From Pseudocercospora fijiensis CIRAD86 (lineage: Eukaryota; Ascomycota; Dothideomycetes; Mycosphaerellales; Mycosphaerellaceae): 64,000 nt of DNA. The notes beneath the pieces are model-generated. The model did no database searches. It was not told the DNA's origin and saw only the letters and a program-made list of their open reading frames with translations. The stretch covers positions 4,927,524-4,991,523 of the forward strand of contig NW_006921537.1 of assembly GCF_000340215.1 (NCBI RefSeq). The letters run 5' to 3'. How positions within the stretch are numbered: the first letter of the stretch is position 1; every line of letters begins with the position of its first letter. Positions 46,409 to 60,178 of this stretch are shown piece after piece. A program made the position numbers and the translations under genes.

Positions 46409-47958
46409 ATATTATTATTACTACCCCTATTACAATAGCCGGCTTATTACGAAACACTAATAACAACCGCGGCGCTTCTAGTAGCGCTAGCAATAACAGC
46501 GCTAGTACTGCCCCTAATAGCGCTAGTATTACGGGTAAGCAACGCGTACGTATATACTAGATATAAGACTTGATAGGTTCGATAAAGAGCTAAGTCTATC
46601 TACGTAAATCCGAATAGTTTTATACGGTACGCTAAGCGCTAAGCAGTAGGTTGGAGTCGCATAGGCCGAATGCCTAAGGCTAGCGCTTTCTACCTAGGGC
46701 GTAGCCCTTTATAGCTAGCAACGACAATACTAGCGGTATAGAGCCTAGTAGAGAACCTATAGTCGAGAGCGACGATCTATCGTTAACCGTTAATAATATC
46801 CTCGATAATATTGTTAGTCGTCGATATAACCGACTAGCTTTTAGCCCCTAGCTAGTAGGAAGGCTTTAGGGAGCTATATAGAATAGGCTCGCTTCCCTAC
46901 GTTAAGAATAATAGTTAAGGAATAACCTTCTTAAGATTCGCCGCCTATAGGAATCTCTAGCAACTACTACTACTAAACTAATAGCAGGACCTTCCTTATA
47001 GTCCGCTTAAAAGAAGGACGCTAAACTTAAGGACTATACTATGTTTAATAGCTCTAGTCGAAAGTAATATAACGATTATATTCGTAACTATAAGCTTAAC
47101 TAGCGTAATGTACCGAGGGCGCTGCTAGATAACTATTCCTTAGTTATTTACGCTATATAGTATATTAATAGCGACCTAAACCGTACCTAGGATAACTATT
47201 TCGACTCCCTTAATAACTAGACTGCTATTTAGTAGAAAACCTATAAGATTATTATACTAGATACCCTTAGAAATCCTATACTAAGGCAACAATACGCTTA
47301 GGACTAGTACTTTCGAGCTAAACAAAAGGCCGACTAATCTTCTCGATTCTTTAAGGCTTATTTAAAGACCCTTAAGGACGATTTACTAGCTAAGACCGAC
47401 TCTATCTAGATCTCTAAAATACGCCCTAAATTGAGATAGGAATTAGTCCTTAAGTTAGACCGCCGCCGTAGATCTAAATAGGCTAACCTTTTACGTATTT
47501 AATTTATAGTTAAAGTCGAAACCGTAGAGCGTATAGTATAGCTTTAGCAACGGTTAGAATCTAAGATACGCCTAACTACTAATCGTAGCCGTAGTAGAAA
47601 CTAAGCAAGTACTCCCTAAACTAACGCTACTAATAATAGAAACAGTAACGACTACTAACGTAGAAGAGGCAGGGGTCGATACTATAGTAGAAACCCCTAG
47701 CGAGGAAGAGGATAAGGAAGGGGCTTATTTCTAGATGCCCCTAATCGCTTACCTAATTCTAATACTAATCCGAGCGGACCTAGTAATAATGCCCTAACTA
47801 GGTATAAGTGCTTTAATTGCGATAGCACTACTTATTTACTAGGCTAATATAATAGGCCTTAAGACTAGGCCCGGATCGACCGTACTACCGCTAAGTACCG
47901 AAAACACCTTTTAGTAGCTAACGCTATCCCTATAGGCTAACCTTTAAAAAAAGGATAA
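46409..47958 (+). pseudogene. gag: Gag of copy F, with an insertion
   Basis: Mutated start ATA at 46409-46411. The PTK repeat is missing; at about 46526-46717 there is ~190 bp of foreign sequence, beginning GGTAAGC and ending TTTATAG, then Gag-like sequence resumes. The knuckle near 47811 reads Cys-x2-Cys with Tyr for His and Tyr for the last Cys. The A run before the end differs from the other copies (AAAAAAAGGATAAGC). Confidence 0.8.
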
Positions 47959-49082
47959 GCGCCGTACTAACTATTAGCCTTATACGACGTAAGACTATCG
48001 ATATTATACTAGCTATTATACGTACCTATCTTATATAGGATATATATAGCACTAACTATAGAACTAAAGTTATACTAGATCTAGGCAACTTAGTTAGTAC
48101 CCTTATCGACTATCGCCTAGCTAAGTAATTAGACCTTTAATAACTAAATAGGACTAATATACTAATCCTTACTTAGTTTACTAACGCTCGGCACTTAACC
48201 TATAGGGCCTACTATATTCCTATAGTTCTAAGAGACGACCTCGGCAATAAGCGCCTACTAGACTTTACTACCTACGTAGTAGATATAGATAACCTCCTAT
48301 CTAATATTGTTATTAGCAACCCTATCCTTAAGCAATACGCCGTAGCTATAGACTTAGGCAGCTAATAGTAGCAATTTAGAATCGCTAGGAAAGAGGATAT
48401 TAAATATATTAATATTAGCGAGTACCCTAACGATATTAGGGTCCTGTTTATTAGCAACCTAATACTAGCCTCTACCTTAGCTAATCCGACGGCTAACCTA
48501 CTCGGTAGTAATAACGATAAACATATGCCCCCTAATAGTATAGACCCTAATTAGCTCGCTCGTATACTATAGCCTATTCGCGAAACCTATATTAATATAT
48601 TTAAACACTATCTAGCATCGATATTGCCTATATTTAAAGAGACAGACTATAAGATCGATATTATATAGGGCAAGGAGGTTCCTTTTAGACCGCTCTATAA
48701 CCTTAGTAAACGCGAGCTTGCTATACTACGTAAATACCTAGATAAGAACCTAGCTAATAGTCGAATTTAAATTTTAGTATAGTAATAGCCCTGCTAGTAT
48801 ACTAATCGTGTTTGTTCCGAAGAAGGATAGTAGCCTACGTCTATATATTAATTATCGTAGACTTAACGCTATTACTATTAAGGACCGTTGTCTACTTCCG
48901 CTTATTAATAAGACCCTCGATCGCCTTTCTAGCGCCTATTTCTATACTATATTAGATATTAAGGATATATACTATCGTATCTATATTCGTAAGGGCGACG
49001 AATAGAAAACGGCCTTCTGTACTCGCTATAGCTATTTCGAGTACTTAAATATACTATTTAGCCTAGCTAATGCCCCTGCTAT
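47945..49082 (+). pseudogene. pol: Pol of copy F, first part (protease and N-terminal RT)
   Basis: Protease about 48000-48365 and RT up to the copy G insertion. The protease and the RT open stretch at 48808-49005 are in different phases, so there is at least one indel between them. Continues at 56206 after the duplicated GCTAT. Confidence 0.85.
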
Positions 49083-49278
49083 TATAATAAGGGTTATATT
49101 AGCAGGTAGATAGGGTAGTAGTAGGTATAGTAGTATTCGATAAGGATCTAGAAGGAGAGAAAGGAAGGCAGGCAAGTTAGCCTAACGCTAAGCGCTAAGC
49201 CCTACCTAAGGCATCGAGACCCTAGCTTTACTCGGCCTAGTTATATACTAATTACGTATAGCCTCTTTAGCCCTAATA
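49083..49278 (-). repeat. 3' LTR of copy G (196 bp)
   Basis: TATAATAAGGG to CCCTAATA. Contains TAGTAGGTATAGTAGTATTCG, like the other LTR of the same copy. Confidence 0.9.
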
Positions 49279-50543
49279 TACGCTTCCCTTCTAAAGGCCG
49301 CGCCCTCGTAGCCCTTCTATATTCTAATCTCGACCTCTATTACTACTAACTTAGCAAATCTAATAAGCTCTTTAGCTGCGCTAAATTAAACACTTAACTA
49401 CCTAATTATATAACTATGTCAAACCTTACCTTCTAATATAATATAATACTTAACTCTAACTACGCTATCCTTATATATAATAAAGTAATATATAGCTATA
49501 AGAATTAAGGGCTATCGACTAATTATAATACGGACGCGTCTTCCCTACTATAATAGGTAGACGTACGAGGTATTATAGTACTGCCTCCGCTCTAAGTAAT
49601 GTTATTCGAGTTCTTTGCGTCTACTCTAAAAGACCTAGCAATGTTCGCTTCCGAGGGATTGTTCTTATTATTACGAGGGCTATTTATTTACTATCGTAGT
49701 TTCGCTAGCCCTAATTAGCTAGGTTTAGTAGCCTTTAATTGTTAATTAATCTTATCTTTTAAAAACACAGTTCGTCTAGTTTCTATAGGTAAAGGCTATT
49801 ATAAGTATAATAGTTAAGGTTCGCCTCGCTTAAAAGGTCGGAAAGATCGAGGAGTAACCTATTATCCGCAAGATCGACCCCGGCTAGCTTAGCTCTATAT
49901 TTTTGCCCTTAGTTAGTCTATTAATCGCTTAATCTTTTAAGCCTCAAGCCTTTCGAACGGCTTAATCTTTTAACCTAGCTAGCGCAGTACGTTCTAGCCC
50001 TAGGCTATAGTATAGGTAAGGTTGTTTTTTGTAGATATAGTAACGATAACAAGTAAGGTTAATAATAGTAGCGAGCAGATAACGTTAATAATAGCGGCGA
50101 TAGCCGTCTTAGCTCTAACTTTACCTTATTCTTTATTTCCTTCTGCGACTAATAATATACTTAGCAATAACGTTACTAATAGGACCGTACGCCGTCTTCT
50201 AACATACCGCTAACTCGTACTACGGCGCTATTATTAATATTGCTAGTACTATTCGCCTATACGCGCGCCGCCTCCGCCGACCGCCTAGGCCTTAGGGCCT
50301 CGATAGGACGTAGAAACAAGAGGGGGCGTTAAGGAAAGGGTCTTATAGGGTACGCTAGTAAAGAGGTAGACTCCTTAAGAGAGCAGGTAATCGGTTAACA
50401 ATTATAGCGCGCTCGTTAACACTCGGTACGCGTTCGCTATTATAGCGTAGTCTCGCTATTATTTGCTAACAATTGCTTGCCTCTAATTAGTTAGCTTAAT
50501 AGTACCCCGGAAGTAGCATTAGCCCTAGGTCTCCCTAGCGATA
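49279..50543 (-). other. 3' untranslated region of copy G
   Basis: 1.27 kb, homologous to the other 3' UTRs with small insertions near 49940-50100 and 50380-50460. A short plus-strand open frame at 50022-50213 is not conserved between copies and is not called. Confidence 0.65.
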
Positions 50544-53500
50544 TTATAGGCCCTTAGCCTTCTTCTTGTTCTTTATACTAGTCTAATACTTATCTAATAA
50601 CTTAGTTATATTCTTAAAGGAACCTTTAGCTTCCTATAAGTCCTATTTAGGCTAATAGCCTTGCTATCTTAGCAGGTACTCCTTCTTGCCTTATCTAGTC
50701 CGATGCTTTAGTATTCGTTCGACTAACTATAGCTCTTTACTATTAGCTAAGACTTCTTCTAACTTAGTAGGCGCTTTATCGCCTTCGCGCTAGTAATATA
50801 GCGTAAGGAGGGATACGTAGAAGGTATTATAGATAGTATAATAAGGAGGAAGCTATAACTAATAGGCCTATACGGAGGAGCTAGAGCCCTTAACTTCTCG
50901 AATGCGGAATAGGCTAATATATCTTAGTACGAGCTTAGGCCTTGTTTTGCTATTAGGTAATAGGTGTTTACGGATGCGGAGGTTCTTCGTACTAAGCATA
51001 ACTATATCGCCTTACTTAAAGGTTATTAGTATATAACGCTTATCGTAGTAGGTCTTTTAGTACTCTTAAGCCTTTGTTAGCTTCTTAGCTATCTTAGTAT
51101 AGATTTCTCGTATCTTCTAGATACGTTCTATTACCGCTAGTGTCTCTAGTACTTAACGCGCTTCCCTTTCCTCGCACTCGGCCTCGAGCGAGGTAAATAG
51201 ACCTTATAGTAAGGCAGCGTTTTAGCCTATTATAGCTATATATAGTAAAACCTTAGTTAATAAGTGCATACTGTTATTATATACGAATTCCGTAGGTTAT
51301 AGCAGGTTAACCTAATCCTCGGGGTTCTTATTAATATAGCTACGTAGGTACTACTATAGGGTAGCATTCTACCTCTCTATTTAACCGTTAGTCTATAGAT
51401 AGAAGGCTATTAATAGCCGATGCTTTAGTTTTAGCTATTAGTATATTTCGCTCTAATAGTGCGATATTAGTATCGATCTACGATTAGATACTATCCCTTT
51501 AGGGGTTCCTTAATAGGTATAGAAGATATTATTCTATAGCGCTACTGCTATATTAATAGCAGTCTAATCCTTACGCGCCGGGATATATTGAGCGCCTTTA
51601 GTAAATCGATCTACTATAACAAGGATAGTATTATATATATCCTTGCTACCTCTACGCTTAGCAGGAGGAAGGCCTATAATAAAATCTATTATAAGCTCTA
51701 CGAATAGCTTCCTAGGAATAGGAAGTAAAGACAACTCGCTAAATAGCAGGTGCTTTAGTGCTTTAATACGCTAGTATACTATATAGGTCTATATATATTC
51801 TTTTATATGCCGTTTACTATTCGGCTAGTAGTATATACGCGATAGTAGCTCGTGCGACCTCTCTATACTATAGTAACTAGCAAGCTTACTATTATAGTGT
51901 CGCTTTAAAAGCTCTTATCTAATCGATTGTTTAGCGGGGATATAGTATCTACCCTTAAACTTTAAGTAACCCTTATCGTCGATCGACTAGTTACTCTTAC
52001 TAGATCGAGTCGTTCGCCTACTTACAAGCTTATTAATGCGTTTAATAGCAAAGGCGTCCCTCTGCTAAGTACGTAATAGCTTATCTATAAACGATTAACT
52101 AACCCTATTCGTAAGGTTATTTAATAGTACCCTTGCTGTTAAACGAGGTACGTATTATATATATCTAATAGCACTAGTAGCCGGAACTACTACAACCTCT
52201 TCTATAGTACTATCGCTATAGATAGTAATATCTTTAATCGAGTCGTTATAGCTCGAGCGATCTACGTCCTTTCTAACGTATACTAGAAGAACGACAACTC
52301 CGCTATAGTATTTGTTGCCGCCGCAGGGTCCGGAAGTCCGCTTATCCTACGCTTGCTTATTAACGATACAGGCTATAGCAATCTTATACTATAGGGTTAG
52401 AAATAGTAAATTAATATACTAAGTCTCGCTATAATAATTAGGTCGCCTCGATAGGCTATCGGTAGGGTTACTTACGCCTAGCCGGCATAATATATTAAAA
52501 TCGAACCCGGCGAGGTAGACGGCCTATCTAGCCTATCGACCTATAACCCTTATAACCTTAGTAATACTACGCAGGTTGTTATAGTCTATATAGACCTAAG
52601 TTGTATACTAAGCACCGTCGAGATAGTAGCGCTAATACTTAAAGGCTTCTACGATTGCTAAAAGCTCTTACTTATAGGTCTTATATCGACGGTCTATATC
52701 GATTATCTTCTATAAAAAGAAGGCAATCGGGTGCTAGTAATTGTTATTAGCCTACTATAATATAATAGCTAATATAGCGAACTATAAAGCGTTAGTCTTA
52801 ATACGGATCTGCCTGCTTAGTACGAAATAGTATAATAAGGGGACTTTAGTAAAGCATTGCTTTAAACCGTTAAAAGCGGCTTATGCTTTGTTAGTCTATT
52901 TAAACTCCCTAGATAGATTAGCCTTGGTTTTAGTAAGCTCAGTTAGGGGCATTATATGCCGTAAATGGCCTTTAGTAGGGCGGCGGTGGGGGTTGGCGAA
53001 GCTAAGGAACGACTATAGCTCCTTAATTAACGTAGGAACAGGCTATTTAGTAATAGTCTAGATACGGTTAGGGTTAGCCTTAATACCCTTAGTTAATACG
53101 AGGAAGCTAAGGAAGGCTACCTCCTTAGTAGCAAAGGTGCATTTAGAAGGCTTATAGTATAGTCTATAGGCCCGTAGGCGGTCGAGTACCTTGCGTACTA
53201 TAGCCTAGTACTCTGTAATATTAGGTAAATGTATATAAACTAGGATATTATCTAGGTAAACTATATAGAGGTAGTCTAGTAGGCCTAATAAGGCCCGATT
53301 AATATAGGACTAGAATGTAGTAGGGGCATTAGCTAGGCTAAATAGTATAACTAAATACTCGAAATGGCTATAGCGAGTACGGAAGGCTGTTTTCTATTCG
53401 TCGCCCTTACGAATACGGATGCGGTAGTAGGCATCCTTAATGTCTAGCGTAGTATAAAAGCAGGTACTAGATAGGCGATCGAGGGTCTTATTAATAAGTA

Positions 53501-54445
53501 GAAGTAGATAGCGGTCTTTAATAGTAACAGCGTTAAGCCTACGGTAGTTAATATATAAACGTAGGCTACTATCCTTCTTTAGGACAAATAGGATTAGTAC
53601 ACTAGTAGGGCTATTGCTATACTAAATTCGACTATTAGCTAGTTTCTTATCTAGGTACTTACGTAGTATAGCAAGCTCGCGTTTACTAAGGTTATAGAGC
53701 GGCCTAAAAGGAACCTCCTTGCCCTATATAATATCGATCTTGTAGTCCGTCTCTTTAAATATAGGCAACGTCGATACTAGATAGTATCTAAATACGTTAA
53801 TATAGGTTTCGCGAATAGGCTATAGGATACGAGCGAGCTAATTAGGGTCTATACTATTAGGGGGCATAGGTTTATCGTTATCTCTACTAAGAAGATTAGT
53901 AGTCGGATTAGCTAAGGCGGAGGCTAGTATTAGGTTGCTAATAAATAGGACCCTAATATCGTTAGGGCACTCGCTAATATTAATATATTTAATGTCCTCC
54001 TTCCTAGCGATCCTAAATCGCTATTATTAGAGTCCTAAGTCTATAGTTATAGCGTAGTGCTTAAGAATAGGGTTACTAGGAACGATATTAGCTAGGAGGT
54101 TGTCTATATCTACTACGTAGATAGTAAAGTCTAGTAGACGCTTATTACCGAGATCGTCCTTTAGAACTATAGGAATATAGTAGGCTCTATAGGTTAAGTG
54201 CCGAGCGTTATTAAACTAAGCAAGGATTAGCATATTAGCCCTATTTAATTATCGAAGGTCTAACTGCTTAGCTAGGCGATAGTTAATAAGGGCACTAACT
54301 AAATTTCCTAGATCTAGTATAACCTTAGCTTTATAATTAGTACTATACGTAGTCTATATAAGATAGGTGCGTATAATAGCTAGCACAATGTCGATAGTTT
54401 TACGCCGTATAAAGCTAATAGTTAGTACGGCGCTTATTCTTTTTT
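50544..54445 (-). pseudogene. pol: Pol of Gypsy-A copy G
   Basis: Stop TAA at 50544-50546. Chromodomain about 50600-50760, integrase about 51170-51940, RT about 53100-53800 with YLDN at 53247-53258, protease about 54050-54400, slip site 54440-54445. A less mutated patch (GGCGGCGGTGGGGGTTGGCG near 52980) stands out inside RT. Confidence 0.9.
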
Positions 54446-55756
54446 CGAAGGTTAGTATATAGGGGTAGCGTTAGCTGCTAAGAGGTGCTTCCGGTACTTA
54501 GCGGTAGTACGGTCGATTTAGGCCTAATCCCTAGGTTTGTCGCATTAGCCTAGTAGATAGCTAGTACTATTATAGTTAAAGCACTTTAGTCCGGTTAGGA
54601 GGTTGCTATAGCCGCTACTACTATTATTAGTCGAGCGGTTAGCATTATAAGGATACGAGCCCCTTCTACGGCCCCTATTATAGCCTCCTCTATATAGCCG
54701 CCGGCTACGGCTTCTTCTACGGTTATTGTTACTATTCCTATTATTAGTACTATTATCCTAGTAGGATCCTTAGTTTCCTCCGCGGGCACTATAGTTACTA
54801 CGGTTAGTACTAGCTAGTCGGATCCTCGACTCTAGTCGTTATTAGAGCTAAACAGCTCGTTTAGCTATTTCTACTTCGACTATAAATTGAATACGTATTA
54901 GGTTAGCCTGTTTAAATATACGGCAGCGGTCTAATTTAAGGATAAGCTTCTATCTAAGCTTTAGGCGTATTTCCAAGATCTATATAGAATTAGTCTTAGC
55001 CGGGAGGTCGTCCTCGAGGGTCTTTAAATAGGCCTCGAATAAACGAGCCGATTAATTAGTCTTTTATTTAGCTCGGAGGTACTAGTCCTAAGTATATTAT
55101 TGTCTTAGTATAGGGTTTCTAAGAGTGTCTAGTATAATAGTTTTGTAGGTTTGCTACTAAATAGCGGTCTGATTATTAAGGGAGTTAAAATAGTTATCCT
55201 AGGTGCGTTTTAGGTCTCTATTAATATACTATATAGTATAGACGACTAATAAATAGTTATCTAGAAGGGACCTCGGTACATTTCGCTAATTAAGCTTATA
55301 ATCGCGTATATAGTTATTATATTATTTGCGACTAGAGCCGTTAAACACAGTGCAATCCTTAAGCTTAGTATCCTTCTTTTAGACTAATAGTAAGGAAAAT
55401 CCTATCGTTAGTTTAGTAGTAGTTATCGGGGCTTCCTAAAGGCGGCGAAGCTCGAGGAGGTTATCCTTTAGCTACTGTTCTTAACGTAGGGTAGTAAGCC
55501 TGTTTTAAGTAGCTTCCTAAAGTCTCCCTACTAGTTAGGGGCTAAAGGCTAGTTAGCTATATCGTCGATTAACAATATTGTTAAGAATGTCGTTAATAGG
55601 CAATTCTAGATTATTACCTAGAACTATAGGCTCCTTATTAATAGGCTCTATACTACTAGTGTTATTATTGCTAGCGCTACTAGCGGCGCCGCGGTTGTTA
55701 TTGTTATTGTTTCGTAATAAGCCGGCTATTGTAACAAGGGGTAGTACTAACGATAT
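54434..55756 (-). pseudogene. gag: Gag of Gypsy-A copy G
   Basis: 441 codons from ATA (55754-55756) to TAA (54434-54436). The shortest of the complete Gags because the PTK repeat is contracted (about 55624-55652). Knuckle near 54550-54592, damaged. Confidence 0.85.
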
Positions 55757-56004
55757 ATTATAGCCCCTTATAGTACGGATATAGCGGAATTAGTAGCTAT
55801 CGGCCTAGTACGTTTAACTTAGTATAATAGGCCGTATAGAAGGCCTTGCTTAATAATTAGTACAGTTGTTTTAGTAGAATAGTACGTATAGGTCCCGTTC
55901 TTCGGGCGTAATATAGTTAAATCGATAGTTTTCGTAGCTATACCGCTAAAAGCTTAAAATAAGGACTATCTAGCTACTACCCTCGAAGGGTAGATCGAAT
56001 ACTA
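55757..56004 (-). other. 5' leader of copy G
   Basis: 248 bp, homologous to the other Gypsy-A leaders; no gene. Confidence 0.65.
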
Positions 56005-56200
56005 TATAATAGGGGTTATATTAGCAGGTAGATAGGGTAGTAGTAGGTATAGTAGTATTTGATAAGGATCTAGGAGGAGAGAGAGGAAGGCAGGCAAGTT
56101 AGCCTATTGCTAAGCGCTAAGCCCTACCTAAGGTATCGAGACCCTAGCTTTACTCGGCCTAGTTATATACTAATTACGTATAGCCTCTTTAGCCCTAAGA
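56005..56200 (-). repeat. 5' LTR of copy G (196 bp)
   Basis: TATAATAGGGG to CCCTAAGA, then the duplication GCTAT. Same length as the 3' LTR. Confidence 0.9.
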
Positions 56201-56205
56201 GCTAT

Positions 56206-58969
56206 ATTCTAGTCCTATATTAATCGGGCCCTTTCGGGCCTACTAGACTATCTCTATACAGTTTACCTAGACAATATCCTAGTTTATACACATTTGCCTA
56301 ATATTATAGAGTACTAGGCTATAGTCCGTAAGGTACTTAATCGCCTACGAGCCTATAGCTTATACTATAAGCCTTCTAAATATACCTTTGCTACTAATAA
56401 AGTAGCCTTCCTTAGCTTCCTCGTATTGGCTAATAGTGTAAAGGCTAATCCTAATCGGATTAAAACTATTACTAAATAGCTAACCCCTACTAGTATTAAA
56501 GAGCTTTAATTATTCCTAGGTTGCGCTAACTTCTACCGTCGGTTTATTAAGGGCTATTCGAGGCATATAATACTACTAACTAAACTTACTGAGACTAAGG
56601 CTAACCCTTCTAGAGAGTTTAAATAGACTAATAAAGTATAAGCCGCTTTTAACAGTTTAAAGCAACTCTTTACTAAAGTCCCCTTGTTATACTACTTTAT
56701 ACTAAGTAAATAAATTCGCATTAGGACTAACGCTTTATAGTTCGCTATATCGGCTATAATATCGTAATAGTCGGATAGAGACTACTACTAGTACCTAATT
56801 GCCTTCTTCTCGCGAAAGATAATTAATACTAAGCGTTGCTACGAGACCTACGAGCAAGAATTACTAGCTATTATAGAAGCCTTTAAGCACTAGCGCTACT
56901 ACCTTAATAGTGCTTAGTACACTATTTAGGTCTATATAGACTATAACAACCTGCGTAGCATTACTAAGGTTATAAGGGTTATAGGTTGATAGGCTAGATA
57001 GGCCGTCTACCTCGCTAGGTTCGACTTTAATATACTATATCGGCTAGGCGTAAGTAACCCTACTAATAGCCTATCGAGGCGACCTAATTACGATAGCGAG
57101 ACCTAATATATTAATTCTTTGTTTCTAACCCTATAGTATAAGATTGCTATAGACCTTATAGTAAAGCAAGCGTAGGATAAGCGGCTTACCGGACTCCGCG
57201 ACGGCTTGAAGTATATTAATGCTCTTACTATATTAATAGTATATATTAAGGTTAATAATACCGATAGAAAGAGCTACGATAACTCCCTAGTTAATATCGC
57301 TATATATAGTAATAGCGATAAGAATACTGCTATAGTTAATCCGGCTACTAGTGCTACTAGATATATATAGTACGTACTACGTAAGATAGCGAGGGTGCTA
57401 TTAAGCGAACTTATAGATAGAGATAACCGAGCGTTTATAAATAAGCTGTTACGTGCTTAGCAAAGGGACGCTTTTGCTATAGCTCGTATAGATTAGCTTA
57501 GAAGTAGCCGTAAGACTAGATCTAGTAAGAGCTAGTCGATTAATACCGATAGCTATTTGCGCTAGAAGGGCAGACTATATATCCCTACCGACTATTCGAT
57601 CCGATAAGAGCTTCTCAAGCGATACTATAATAGTAAGCTTGCCGGTTACTATAGTATAGAGAGGTCGTACGAGCTACTATCGCGTATATACTACTAGCTA
57701 TATAGTAAGCGGGATATAAAGGAATACGTAAATACGTATACCGTATATTAACGTATTAAGGCACTAAAACACTAACCTTTTAGCGAGTTGTCCTTACTAC
57801 TAATCTCTTACAAACTATTTATAAAGCTTATAATAGACTTTATTATAGGCCTTCCCCTCGCTAAGCGAAGGGGAAGTAAGAATATCTTTAATGCTATCCT
57901 AGTTATCGTAGACCGATTTACTAAGAGCGCTCGCTATATCCCTACGCGTAAGGATTAGACGGCTATCGACCTAGCTAAAGCGCTATAGAATAATATCTTC
58001 TATAGCTACTAGGGAACCTCTAAAGGGATAGTCTCTAACCGAGGGTCGACATTTATATCCTATTATTAGAGTAAGATATACCTATAGTTAAGACTTAAGC
58101 ATCGCCTGTCTATAGCGTTCTATCTATAAACAGATAGCTAGACCGAGAGACAGAATGCTACCCTATAGCAATACTTACGGAGCTATATTAATAAAGACTC
58201 TAATAGATAGGTTAATCTCCTATAACCGGCCGAATTCGTATATAATAATAGTATCTATTTGTCTACTAAGGTATTACCTTATTTCGCAATAATATGAAGC
58301 AACCCTATACTACCGTAAGACCCCCTACCGCTCGAGGCCGAGCGTAAGGAAAGGGAAGCGCGTTAAGCACCTAAGATACTAGCGGCTATCGAGAGGGTTT
58401 AAAAGATATAGGAAATCTACGCTAAGATAGCCGAGAAGCTAACAAAGGCTTAAGAATACTAAAAGACCTACTATAATAAGCATTATACGCTAATAACCTT
58501 TAAATAAGGCGATATAGTTATACTCAATACTAAGAACCTCCGTATCCGCAAACACCTATCGCCTAATAGCAAGACACGCCCTAAACTAGTACTACGGTTT
58601 ATTAGTCCCTTCCGTATCCGAGAACCGAAGGGCAATAGCTAGGCCTACTAATTATAGATCCTACTATACTATACTATCTATAACACCTTCTATATCTCCC
58701 TCCTTAAACTATATTACTACCGCGGGGGCCCTAAAGAAGCCCCTGCCGAGCATAAAGACATACTAGCGGATAGTAAAGAACTATAGTCTATAGATCGTAT
58801 CCTAAAGCATTAGACTAGATAAGGCAAGAAGGAGTACCTACTAAGGTAGTAAGGCCATTTACCTAAATAGGACTTATAGGAAGCTAAAGGCTCCTTTAAG
58901 AATATAACTAAGTTATTAGATAAGTATTAGACTAGTATAAAGAATAAGAAGAAGGCTAAGAGCCTATAA
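56206..58969 (+). pseudogene. pol: Pol of copy F, second part (RT, RNase H, integrase, chromodomain)
   Basis: Resumes RT; YLDD at 56264-56275 reads YLDN (GAC AAT). RNase H about 56620-56950, integrase about 57590-58340, chromodomain about 58760-58920, final TAA 58967-58969. RIP stops throughout. Confidence 0.88.
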
Positions 58970-60178
58970 TGTCGCTAGAGAGACCTAGGATTAATAGTAC
59001 CCTTAGGGTGCTATTAGCTAACTAATTAGAGGCGAGCAGTTGTTAGCAGAAACGAGACTATACTACTATAGTAAACGCGTACTAAGTATTAACGAGCGCG
59101 CTATAACTATTAACTAATCGCCTGCTCTTTTAAAGAATCTACCTCTTTACCGGCGTATCCTATAAGGCCCTTCTCTTAATTTTTAAGCCCCCTCTTATTC
59201 CTACGTCCTATTAAGGCCTTAAGGCCTATAAAGTCGGCGAAGGCGCGCGCGTAGCAAAGAGTACTAGTAATAATAATAATAACGTCGCAGCACGAGCTAG
59301 CGATATATCAGAAGACGGCGCGGTCGTATTAGTAACGGTATTCCTAGTTAAAGGAGTAAATTAGGAGCAAAGTAAAGTTAGCGCTAAGACGGCTAGCGCC
59401 GCTATTATTAACATTACTTGCTATCGTTACTGCACCTATAAGAACAACCTTATCTATACTACGGCCTAAGGCTAGAACGTACTATACTAACTAGGTTAAA
59501 AGGTAGAGCCGTTTGAAGGGCTTAAGGCTTAAAGGATTAAGCGATTAATAGACTAACTAAGGGCAAAAATACAGAGCTAAGCTAGCCGGGGTCGATCTTA
59601 TAAACAATAAGTTACTCCTCGATCTTTCCGACCCTTTAAGCGAGGCAAACCTTAACTACTATACTTATAATAGCCTTTACCTATAGAAACTAGACGAACT
59701 GTATTTTAGAAGATTAATAATTAAAGGCTGCTAAACCTAACTAATTAGGGCTAGCGAAACTACGAATAGTAAATAGCCCTCGTAATAATAAGAATAATCC
59801 CTTAGAAGCGAATATTACTAGGTCTTTTAGAGTAGACGCAAAGAACTCGAATAATATTACTTAGAACGGAGGTAGTGCTATAATACCCCGTACGTCTACC
59901 TATTATAGTAGAGAAGACGCGCTTGTATTGTAATTAGTTAATAGCCCTTAATTCTTATAGCTATATATTACTCTATTATATACAATAACGGTATAGTTAG
60001 GGTTAAACTTTGTACTGCTATTAGAAGGTAAGGTTTGATATAGCTATATAAATAGATAGTTAAGCGTTTAATTTAGCGCAGCTAGATAGCTTAGTTAATT
60101 TGCTAAGTTAGCGGCAATAGAGGTTAAGGTTAGAACATAGATAGGCTACGAGGGCGCGGCCTTTAGAGGGGAAGCGTA
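58970..60178 (+). other. 3' untranslated region of copy F
   Basis: 1.2 kb. Contains a short (AATAAT)n stretch near 59270 and lacks the AACTTTAATCAA repeats seen in copies A and C. Ends in GAGGGGAAGCG before the LTR. Confidence 0.65.

Larger units (their letters stand above)
49083..56200 (-). mobile_element. Gypsy-A copy G, full length 7118 bp, inserted in copy F
   Basis: Two 196-bp LTRs (49083-49278 and 56005-56200), leader, gag, pol and 3' UTR in reverse. Flanked by GCTAT at 49078-49082 and 56201-56205. Removing it restores copy F's RT reading across the site. Confidence 0.95.
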
